8,553 bases of DNA, taken from NCBI GenBank assembly GCA_021107695.1, contig JAIOSI010000119.1, forward strand, positions 1 through 8,553. Reading direction: 5' to 3'. The notes under the pieces are model-generated. The model worked only from the letters and a program-made list of their open reading frames with translations. It was not told the origin of the DNA and ran no database searches. Below are positions 1 to 5,834 of the stretch, piece by piece (positions within the stretch are counted from its first letter, which is position 1; the number at the start of each line of letters is the position of its first letter). Source of the DNA: a bacterium (lineage in GTDB: Bacteria > RBG-13-66-14). Made by a program: the position numbers and the translations under genes.

Positions 1-1
1 C

Positions 2-523
2 GCCAACGGCGCGCTGATCTCCGAGTTTCCTCTGGGTACCAAACCCACGATGGGAAACTTTCCCCGACGGAACCGCCTCATCGCGGCTTTGTCCCTGGCA
101 ACCGTTGTTATCGAGGCTCCGGAACGCTCAGGGGCGTTGATTACCGCTCGCTTCGCGGCGGAGCTGGGGCGAGAGGTCATGGCGTGTCCGGGGAATGCCA
201 TTGGTGAGGGCAACCGAGGCTCCCACGCTCTGCTGAAGGATGGAGCAGTCTTCGTCGAGGGAGTCGAAGACATCCTTGCCGCCATCGGAGAAGCCGCCGA
301 ACCACGGCTCTTTGCCGAGAAGGTCATCGCCCGCGAAGAGCCAGACCTGACCGACGACGAGGCGGCTCTGTTGGAGCAGATCAGTGCCACGCCACGGCAT
401 CTCGACGAGCTGACGCGGGTTCTCGATTACTCCCCCGGCATCCTGATGCAGCATCTGCTGACCCTGGAGATGAAGGGGCTGGCAGAGCAGCTGCCAGGAA
501 TGTACTATCGCCGCCCGTTTTAG
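2..523 (+). CDS. dprA: DNA processing protein DprA (Smf), C-terminal part; 5' end outside the window
   Basis: DprA binds incoming single-stranded DNA in the cytoplasm and loads RecA on it during natural transformation; in non-competent bacteria its role is less clear. The reading frame is open from the first bases, so the ATG at 50 is internal and the true start lies to the left. The 173 visible residues begin in the Rossmann-like DprA core with GALISEFPLGT, then GNFPRRNRLIAALS, VVIEAPERSGALITARFA and REVMACPGNA, all family hallmarks. The usual G-x-N near the end of the core reads RGSHALLKDGA, so the customary Asn is His. The last 60 or so residues form the DprA winged-helix domain (LLEQISATPRHLDELTRVL to GMYYRRPF), and the TAG stop follows directly, so the 3' end is complete. 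The gene precedes rarA on the same strand, with a hairpin-rich gap between them. Identification is secure; competence itself cannot be judged from one gene. Confidence 0.93.
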   Translation, partial: ANGALISEFPLGTKPTMGNFPRRNRLIAALSLATVVIEAPERSGALITARFAAELGREVMACPGNAIGEGNRGSHALLKDGAVFVEGVEDILAAIGEAAEPRLFAEKVIAREEPDLTDDEAALLEQISATPRHLDELTRVLDYSPGILMQHLLTLEMKGLAEQLPGMYYRRPF

Positions 524-540
524 GTTCTTTGAAACCTTAG

Positions 541-599
541 TCAACGTAGTTGAGACCGTTGCGAAAACATGTTTTCTCAGAAGATGAGCGTCGCTCATC
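541..599. repeat. Three successive short stem-loops between dprA and rarA
   Basis: Three inverted repeats follow the dprA stop within 60 bases: 541-553 (TCAAC-GTA-GTTGA), 563-576 (GAAAAC-AT-GTTTTC, a perfect palindrome) and 583-599 (GATGAGCG-T-CGCTCATC). A fourth, at 604-625, is listed separately. None is followed by a T-run on the plus strand, so they do not look like ordinary intrinsic terminators. They are more likely pieces of intergenic repeat elements. The sequence shows the symmetry; any RNA role is inference. Confidence 0.6.
551..565 (+). repeat. 15-base dispersed repeat, copy 1
   Basis: The sequence TGAGACCGTTGCGAA recurs exactly, in inverse orientation, at 7989-8003. In both copies it leads into a small palindrome: here GAAAACATGTTTTC, there TTGCG-AAGTA-CGCAA read on the minus strand. 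Both copies lie near a GTAG-headed palindrome. A shared 15-mer in non-coding sequence of a window this size is unlikely by chance, so this is probably part of a dispersed intergenic repeat. Confidence 0.5.
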
Positions 600-603
600 T
601 CTC

Positions 604-630
604 GGCGGGGATTAAAATCCCCGCCCTACA
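604..630 (-). repeat. REP-like GTAG palindrome, copy R1
   Basis: Read on the minus strand this is TGTAG followed by a 10-bp perfect stem (GGCGGGGATT / AATCCCCGCC) with a two-base centre. A GTAG tetranucleotide at the 5' foot of a GC-rich palindrome is the known signature of REP elements mobilised by RAYT (TnpA-REP) single-strand transposases. Copy R4 at 7733-7759 has nearly the same stem (GGCGGGGACT). The element lies between dprA and rarA, 41 bases before the chosen rarA start. No RAYT gene is in the window, so the link to that system is inference. Confidence 0.65.
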
Positions 631-670
631 TTAGGATGCCCAACCCAAAGCCATGTCCTCAGGAACCCTT

Positions 671-2005
671 ATGCCAGAGCTTTTTGACAGCCTGCCCGCA
701 ATGACCTCCCCGCTGGCATACCGGATGCGCCCGCGCACCCTTGACGAGGTTGTGGGGCAGGAGGGAATCGTTGGTGCCGGGACTCCCCTGAGTCGGACGA
801 TTGAACGGGGACGACTGCCCAGCCTGATCCTCTACGGTCCGCCGGGGTGCGGTAAGACCACCATCGCTCTGGCGGCAGCGGGACAGATCGGCGGACGGGT
901 AGCTCGCCTAAATGCTGTAACCGCCGGGGTTGCCGACGTTCGCAAGGTGGTAGCCGAGGCGAAGCGCGCCCGACAGGCCCGCCTGCCAAAACCCGTCGTT
1001 CTCTTCATCGATGAGATCCACCGCTTCAATCGCGCCCAGCAGGATGCTTTGCTCCCCGCTGTGGAGGCAGGAGTCGTAACCTTTATCGGGGCAACGGTTC
1101 ACAATCCCTACACCAGCGTTATCGGAGCCTTGCTCTCTCGTTCACTGGTGCTGGAGCTGCAGCCCCTTGAAAGTACGGCGATTGAACAGCTGCTCCGCCG
1201 GGCAATCGAAGACCCGGAACGGGGACTGGGCGAGCAGAGTATCACCGTTACCGCTGGTTTCCTGAAGCACCTTGCCGGGTTCTGTGGTGGCGATGCCCGT
1301 CGGGCGTTGACCTCACTGGAGCTGGCGATTGATGTTGCTGGTACTGATCCAGATGGGGTCTTGCTGCTGGACGAGACGGTCGCCGAGACCGTCCTGCCCA
1401 AACAAAGTCCGCTCCACGACCGCGCCGCCGATTACCACTACGACCGCGTCTCCGCCTTCATCAAGAGTATGCGCGGCGGCGACCCCGACGCGACGATCTA
1501 CTGGCTGACCTTGATGATAGAGGGTGGTGAAGACCCTAGATTTCTCGCCCGGCGGATTGTCATCTGCGCCTCGGAGGATGTGGGCAATGCCGACCCTCAG
1601 GCGATGCAGGTGGCGGTGGCAGCGGCTCAGGCGGTGGAGCTGATCGGTCTGCCCGAAGCTTCCTTCAACCTGGCACAGGCAGCGATTTACATCGCCTGCG
1701 CTCCGAAGTCCAACGCCGTAGGAAAAGCCCTCTGGGCGGCGCAGGAGTTGGTAAAGAACTCTCCGACCTTCCCGGTTCCTGGGCATCTCCGGGGAAGCGG
1801 CTATCGGGGGGCAAAGGAGCTGGGGCGCGGTGTTGGCTACGAATATCCGCACAATCACCCCGGTGGCTTCGTCCAACAGACCTACCTGGCAGAAGATACT
1901 CCAACGCTCTATAAGCCTACCGAGCATGGCGCAGAGGGCGAGATTGCCCAACGGTTGAGAGACTGGTGGTCGGACAGGCAACGCCCTCAGGACAAAGAAA
2001 ATTGA
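671..2005 (+). CDS. rarA: Replication-associated recombination protein RarA (MgsA), AAA+ ATPase
   Basis: RarA is a cytoplasmic AAA+ ATPase of the clamp-loader/WRNIP1 group that works with single-strand binding protein at stalled or gapped replication forks. From the chosen start the protein has 444 residues, normal for the family. It opens with the characteristic SPLAYRMRPRTLDEVVGQ. Walker A GPPGCGKT is at residues 56-63 and Walker B FIDEIHRF has its DE at 114-115. Next come the sensor-1 and arginine-finger stretch (IGATVHNP, GALLSRS) and sensor-2 GGDARRAL. The C-terminal oligomerisation region contains SAFIKSMRGGDPDA, CASEDVGNADPQA and the late YPHNHPGGFVQQTYL block. The start at 671 is preferred over an in-frame ATG at 653 because AGGA at 661-664 gives a six-base spacing and residues before it do not match the family; 653 has no such site. 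The sensor-1 segment reads ATVHNP where ATTENP is usual. purB follows 73 bases downstream. Confidence 0.95.
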   Translation: MPELFDSLPAMTSPLAYRMRPRTLDEVVGQEGIVGAGTPLSRTIERGRLPSLILYGPPGCGKTTIALAAAGQIGGRVARLNAVTAGVADVRKVVAEAKRARQARLPKPVVLFIDEIHRFNRAQQDALLPAVEAGVVTFIGATVHNPYTSVIGALLSRSLVLELQPLESTAIEQLLRRAIEDPERGLGEQSITVTAGFLKHLAGFCGGDARRALTSLELAIDVAGTDPDGVLLLDETVAETVLPKQSPLHDRAADYHYDRVSAFIKSMRGGDPDATIYWLTLMIEGGEDPRFLARRIVICASEDVGNADPQAMQVAVAAAQAVELIGLPEASFNLAQAAIYIACAPKSNAVGKALWAAQELVKNSPTFPVPGHLRGSGYRGAKELGRGVGYEYPHNHPGGFVQQTYLAEDTPTLYKPTEHGAEGEIAQRLRDWWSDRQRPQDKEN

Positions 2006-2078
2006 CGCAATCAATTGAGGCGGGCTGTGGTAGGATTACACCTCTTGGAGACGCAACTTACATGACGGAGCAGAGGCG

Positions 2079-3377
2079 ATGATTGAAGGCTACGAAATCC
2101 CGGAAATCCGCGACATATTCAGCAACAAGGGCAAGTACGAGGCATGGCTGGAGGTCGAGCTTGCCGCTGGCGAGGCGATGGCAGAGCTTGGTGAAATCCC
2201 CGCTGGGGCAATCGTACTCTGCAAAGAGAAGACCACCGCCACCCCGCTGAACCCAGAGCGAATCGACGAGATCGAACGGCGCACCCGCCACGATGTCATC
2301 GCCTTCTTAGAGCATCTGGCGGAGATTGTCGGACCCGAAGCCCGTTACCTCCACCTGGGGATGACCTCTTCCGATGTCCTCGACACCGGGCTGGCTTTGC
2401 AGATGCTCCGCGCCCACGACTCTGTCATGGCAGAGCTGAAGACGCTCTCCGACCATCTCGGTACTCAGGCGAAGCGGTACGCCGAGACCCTCACCGTGGG
2501 GCGCAGCCACGGTATCCACGCCGAGGCGACCAGCTTCGGGCTGAAGCTTGCCGGATTCCTCGCCCAGTTTCAAAGAGACTACTCCCGGCTGGAGTTCGCC
2601 GTCAAAGACCTGCGGGTGGGGCAGCTCTCCGGCGCGGTGGGTGTCTATACCAACCTCAATCCAAAGGTAGAGGAACTCGCCTGCGAGAAGCTGGGACTGG
2701 CTCCGGCAGCGGTCAGTACGCAGATTCTACAGCGCGACCGCCACGCCGCCTACCTCGCTGCTCTCGCCCTTCTCGGAGCCACGTTGGAACGCCTCGCCAT
2801 CGAAGTCCGCCACCTCCAGCGTACCGAGGTTGCCGAGGCAATGGAGCCGTTCACCAAAGGTCAGAAAGGCTCCAGCGCGATGCCGCACAAGAAGAACCCG
2901 ATCATCTGCGAGCGGGTTACCGGCATGGCGCGACTGCTGCGGGCGAACGCCCACACCGCTGTCGAGAACATCGCCCTCTGGCACGAGCGAGACATCAGCC
3001 ACTCCTCCGTGGAGCGGGTGATCATCCCCGACTCCTTCCACCTCGTCATCTACATGCTGCGCAAGATGAGCTTCGTCATCGAGGGGCTGGTCGTCAACGA
3101 AGAGCAGATGACCCGGAACCTGAACCTGACGAAGGGGCTCCTCGCCTCGTCGGTTCTGCTGGTAGAGCTGATCTCCGCCGGAATGGAGCGCAAGGCTGCC
3201 TACGAGCTGATTCAGAAGCACTCCCTCGCCGCCTGGGCTGGCGAGGTTGACTTCCGCGAGGCAATCGACGGCGATGGCGACATCACCGGCAAGCTGGACG
3301 GCGAGACAATCGCCCGCTGCTTCGACCCCAAGCCCCGCCACATCGAGGAGACATTTAAGAGGGTCGGGCTGAAGTAG
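2079..3377 (+). CDS. purB: Adenylosuccinate lyase
   Basis: This enzyme cleaves SAICAR to AICAR plus fumarate in de novo purine synthesis, and adenylosuccinate to AMP plus fumarate in AMP synthesis. It is a cytoplasmic homotetramer of the fumarase/aspartase superfamily. The 432 residues match the compact bacterial PurB length. Visible family blocks are TRHDVIAFLEHL (69-80), the MTSSD segment (95-99), GRSHGIHAEATSFG (141-154) with the expected catalytic His, and the fumarate lyase signature GSSAMPHKKNP (264-274), whose flexible loop carries the catalytic serine. WHERDISHSSVERV (301-314) is also intact. The ATG at 2079 follows GGAG (2067-2070) at a spacing of eight. Nothing suggests decay. The next gene is the methyltransferase-endonuclease, 36 bases away, and purC comes after it, so purB and purC are neighbours apart from that intruder. 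Confidence 0.97.
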   Translation: MIEGYEIPEIRDIFSNKGKYEAWLEVELAAGEAMAELGEIPAGAIVLCKEKTTATPLNPERIDEIERRTRHDVIAFLEHLAEIVGPEARYLHLGMTSSDVLDTGLALQMLRAHDSVMAELKTLSDHLGTQAKRYAETLTVGRSHGIHAEATSFGLKLAGFLAQFQRDYSRLEFAVKDLRVGQLSGAVGVYTNLNPKVEELACEKLGLAPAAVSTQILQRDRHAAYLAALALLGATLERLAIEVRHLQRTEVAEAMEPFTKGQKGSSAMPHKKNPIICERVTGMARLLRANAHTAVENIALWHERDISHSSVERVIIPDSFHLVIYMLRKMSFVIEGLVVNEEQMTRNLNLTKGLLASSVLLVELISAGMERKAAYELIQKHSLAAWAGEVDFREAIDGDGDITGKLDGETIARCFDPKPRHIEETFKRVGLK

Positions 3378-3413
3378 AGAGACTACGCAAATAGTCCTCA
3401 GAAAGGGAAGTTT

Positions 3414-4886
3414 ATGAGTAACAGAAGTCGTAAGTTATTTTACGGAGACTGCCTCTCTGCTATGCGGGACCATATCCCAGATGAATCGGCGGATTTGGTC
3501 TATCTTGATCCACCTTTTAACTCCAAAGCCACTTACAATGTTCTCTTCAAACCACCAACAGAATTTGGGGAAGGCTCACAAATTAAAGCCTTCGACGATA
3601 CCTGGCACTGGAATCTGGACGCAGAACGTGAGTACGAGTTGGTCAGGCGAAACGTTCAGTCCAGTGACCTTGCCAATCTGATAGAAGCTCTACGTCGCTT
3701 CCTCAATACTAACGATATGTTGGCATATTTGGTTCACATGGCAAATCGTTTGCTAGAGGTTCGCCGGGTAATGAAAGATACAGCCAGTGTCTATCTGCAT
3801 TGCGATCCCACAGCGAGTCATTATCTAAAATTGGTGATGGATGCAATATTTGGTAAAAAGAATTTTCGGAATGAAATTATTTGGGCATATCGGGGCGGGG
3901 GAACACCACGCAAAGATTTCGGTCGTCGCCATGACGTAATCCTTCGATTCTCAAAGTCTAAGAATTACCGTTTCTACGATGCTGAGATTCGGATTCCATA
4001 CCAAGCTGAAGGTATTGATCGAAAAGATGACTCTATGTGGGGAAGTCACAAGGGAACCGACAAAGTCTATAAACCCCACCCGAAGGGAAAAATACCTGAA
4101 GACTGGTGGTTGATTAATGTAATAAACGCCAACTCCCCCGAACGTCTTGGATATCCCACTCAAAAACCACAGACTCTCCTGGAACGTATTATCAAGGCTA
4201 GTAGTGAAGAGGGGGATGTGGTCCTTGACCCATTCTGTGGCTGTGGGACAAGTATTCACGCATCGGAAGCTCTCAAACGTAACTGGATTGGGATAGATAT
4301 TACCCACCTGGCTATCACACTTGTCAAGAAACGTCTCGCAGATGCCTTTGGTGAGCTACCGATAGAAACTCACGGTTTGCCAACCAGTTATGCCGGAGCA
4401 ATGGAGCTTGCTAGACAGGATAAACACCAGTTTGAGTTATGGGTAATTGGTCTCATTAACGCTCAGCCCTACAAAGGCGGACGTAAAGGAGCCGATACAG
4501 GTATTGACGGCTATCTGCGCTATAACTACCTGGAGACTGGCAACGGTAAACAGAAAATTGAACAAGGTACTGCGATTATCGAGGTCAAGGGAGGACAGAC
4601 CGGAGTTAAGGATATTCGCAATCTGAGCGAGGTTGTTTCTCGTGAAGAAGCCGATCAGGGTATCTTAATCAGCGCAGTCAAGCCAACCAAGAAGATGCTT
4701 GAACATGCTAGTGCGAAGGGCTTTGTCAAACTCGGAACACGAGATTATCCAATCATGCAGGTAGTTTGGTTAAAGGATTTGATGGAAGATACAGTGCGAG
4801 TAGAATATCCTGAGTCCGGCTGGATTGACCACACCAAAACAGCACCCAGAGAAAAAGGCATCAATCAAACAAAACTGGACGACTAA
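3414..4886 (+). CDS. Fused DNA methyltransferase (beta class) and Mrr-like PD-(D/E)XK endonuclease
   Basis: This is probably a single-chain restriction-modification or modification-dependent defence protein of 490 residues. Residues 1-310 form an N6-adenine/N4-cytosine methyltransferase with beta-class motif order. Motif IV DPPF (32-35) comes first, then DDTWHW (61-66), LHCDPTASHYLKL (128-140) and NEIIWAYRGGG (153-163). A short variable stretch (about 165-240) may hold the target recognition region. Motif X (YPTQKPQTLLERII, 247-260), SAM-binding motif I DPFCGCGTS (272-280) and GID (293-295) follow. Residues about 335-460 resemble an Mrr-type nuclease: KGADTGIDG gives Asp365 and AIIEVKGG gives Glu390-x-Lys392, followed by the strand QGILIS. 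All expected catalytic residues are present. The start has AAAGGGA (3402-3408) well placed. The gene is clearly AT-richer than its neighbours (23 G+C of 60 at 3841-3900 against 39 of 60 in purB at 3241-3300) and splits purB from purC, which suggests transfer. Target sequence cannot be read off. Confidence 0.88.
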   Translation: MSNRSRKLFYGDCLSAMRDHIPDESADLVYLDPPFNSKATYNVLFKPPTEFGEGSQIKAFDDTWHWNLDAEREYELVRRNVQSSDLANLIEALRRFLNTNDMLAYLVHMANRLLEVRRVMKDTASVYLHCDPTASHYLKLVMDAIFGKKNFRNEIIWAYRGGGTPRKDFGRRHDVILRFSKSKNYRFYDAEIRIPYQAEGIDRKDDSMWGSHKGTDKVYKPHPKGKIPEDWWLINVINANSPERLGYPTQKPQTLLERIIKASSEEGDVVLDPFCGCGTSIHASEALKRNWIGIDITHLAITLVKKRLADAFGELPIETHGLPTSYAGAMELARQDKHQFELWVIGLINAQPYKGGRKGADTGIDGYLRYNYLETGNGKQKIEQGTAIIEVKGGQTGVKDIRNLSEVVSREEADQGILISAVKPTKKMLEHASAKGFVKLGTRDYPIMQVVWLKDLMEDTVRVEYPESGWIDHTKTAPREKGINQTKLDD

Positions 4887-4924
4887 CCTTTTCAAAACAA
4901 ACACACCAACAACGAGGTAAAGCC

Positions 4925-5641
4925 ATGTCCGAACCAACTAACCAGAAGATTCTCCACGAGGGCAAAGCGAAGGTCGCCTTCTATACCGACGACCCCAACC
5001 AGGTGCTGCTCTATTACAAAGACGACGCCACCGCCTTCAACGGCAAAAAGAAAGGTACCATCGAAGGCAAGGGCTACTACAACAACGCCATCACCGAGAT
5101 CCTCTTCAAGCTGTTAGAGGAGAAGGGCGTGCCGACCCAGTTCATCTCCCGTCCCGCCGAGCGCGAGATGATCGTGCATTTCCTCAACATGATCCCCCTG
5201 GAGGTAGTCGTGCGCAACGTCGCCGCCGGATCGATCTCCCGCCGTCTGGGAATCCCCGAAGGCACAGTGCTGAAACACCCGACCCTGGAGTTCTTCTATA
5301 AAGACGACGACCTCGACGATCCCATGGTCAACGAGTACCACATCCACAACCTGATGGACATCTCCGACGCCGACCTGAAGACCATCGGCGATATGACGCT
5401 GAAGGTCAACGAGATCGTCCGCCCGTACCTGCTGGAGCGCGGCATCAAGCTGATCGACTTCAAGCTGGAGTTCGGTTATGACAAGGACGGCAAGATCCTG
5501 CTGGGTGATGAACTCAGCCCGGACTCCTGTCGCTTCTGGGATGCCAAGACCGACGAGAAGATGGACAAGGATCGCTTCCGCCGCGACATGGGGCGGGTAG
5601 AGGAGTTCTACGCCGAGGTGCTGAAGAGGCTCCAGGCGTAA
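4925..5641 (+). CDS. purC: Phosphoribosylaminoimidazole-succinocarboxamide (SAICAR) synthase
   Basis: PurC joins CAIR with aspartate, using ATP, to give SAICAR in de novo purine synthesis; the PurB encoded upstream acts on its product. At 238 residues it is the short single-domain bacterial form. Family blocks in order are HEGKAKVAFYTDD (11-23) in the nucleotide-binding loop, YKDDATAFNGKKKG (31-44), IPLEVVVRNVAAGSISRRLG (90-109), LIDFKLEFG (176-184) and GDELSPDSCRFWD (194-206), the last matching the second PurC signature. GAGG at 4914-4917 stands seven bases before the ATG. The gene returns to the GC-rich composition and GC-ending codons seen in purB, unlike the methyltransferase gene 38 bases upstream. 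It may share a transcript with purB and the methyltransferase, and it ends at a strong terminator-like palindrome at 5669-5696. Confidence 0.97.
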   Translation: MSEPTNQKILHEGKAKVAFYTDDPNQVLLYYKDDATAFNGKKKGTIEGKGYYNNAITEILFKLLEEKGVPTQFISRPAEREMIVHFLNMIPLEVVVRNVAAGSISRRLGIPEGTVLKHPTLEFFYKDDDLDDPMVNEYHIHNLMDISDADLKTIGDMTLKVNEIVRPYLLERGIKLIDFKLEFGYDKDGKILLGDELSPDSCRFWDAKTDEKMDKDRFRRDMGRVEEFYAEVLKRLQA

Positions 5642-5664
5642 CGAAGATGTGAATCTGTGGTTGT

Positions 5665-5690
5665 TGTAGGGACACGGCATGCCGTGTCCC
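5665..5690 (+). repeat. REP-like GTAG palindrome, copy R2
   Basis: TGTAG is followed by a perfect 22-base palindrome, GGGACACGGCA / TGCCGTGTCCC, its first G being the last base of GTAG. The first 19 bases of the element recur exactly on the minus strand at 7933-7951 (copy R5). Together with R3 at 5786-5812, which points the other way, it forms an inverted pair with both GTAG ends outermost. Confidence 0.65.
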
Positions 5691-5696
5691 TTTTTT
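5669..5696 (+). terminator. Intrinsic terminator of purC, formed by repeat R2
   Basis: An 11-bp perfect GC-rich stem (5669-5679 with 5680-5690) is followed at once by six T residues, 27 bases after the purC stop. This is a classic rho-independent terminator shape on the plus strand. On the minus strand there is no matching T-run, so it would not strongly stop transcription coming from the convergent penicillin-binding protein gene. Confidence 0.75.
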
Positions 5697-5761
5697 AATT
5701 CTGATATTCGCAACCGAACGCGGGAATGACCGTTGTCATGTTAATCAATGTCTACGTGAAG

Positions 5762-5784
5762 CGTGATGCAACGCACTGCGTTGC
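5762..5784 (+). repeat. Dispersed hairpin repeat (family B), copy 1
   Basis: GTGATGCAAC leads into the hairpin GCAACGCA-C-TGCGTTGC (5768-5784). A related copy lies on the minus strand at 7621-7643 with 19 of 23 positions identical by eye. This copy stops one base short of the R3 stem, so the two elements are directly abutted in the purC/PBP2 convergent gap. Confidence 0.5.
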
Positions 5785-5785
5785 C

Positions 5786-5812
5786 GGGTCGACCTAAAGG
5801 TCGGCCCCTACA
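5786..5812 (-). repeat. REP-like GTAG palindrome, copy R3
   Basis: Read on the minus strand this is TGTAG followed by GGGCCGACCT, a two-base centre and AGGTCGACCC. The stem is 10 bp with one G.T pair. Its arms differ from R1/R4 and from R2/R5, but the GTAG foot, stem length and two-base centre agree. It lies 23 bases beyond the stop of the minus-strand PBP2 gene. No T-run follows on that strand, so it is a weak candidate terminator at best. Confidence 0.6.
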
Positions 5813-5834
5813 GTATTCTTGATGGAACTGTAAC

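Noticed and set aside
50..523. A complete 157-residue gene starting at the ATG at 50
   Set aside because: The frame is open to the window edge and the residues before position 50 (GALISEFPLGT) are conserved DprA sequence, so this is the tail of a longer gene.
1313..2014. A 233-codon minus-strand frame opposite rarA, and a similar one at 2727-3341 opposite purB
   Set aside because: Both are antisense shadows of well-conserved genes, with no recognisable protein features or ribosome binding sites.
2002..2036. Promoter for purB from TTGACG (2002-2007) and TAGGAT (2031-2036)
   Set aside because: The spacing of 23 bases is too long, and no alternative pair with 16-18 bases is convincing.
3378..3413. 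GACTA-CGCAAA-TAGTC inverted repeat (3381-3396) as a purB terminator
   Set aside because: The stem has only five AT-containing pairs and no T-run follows; transcription probably continues into the next gene.
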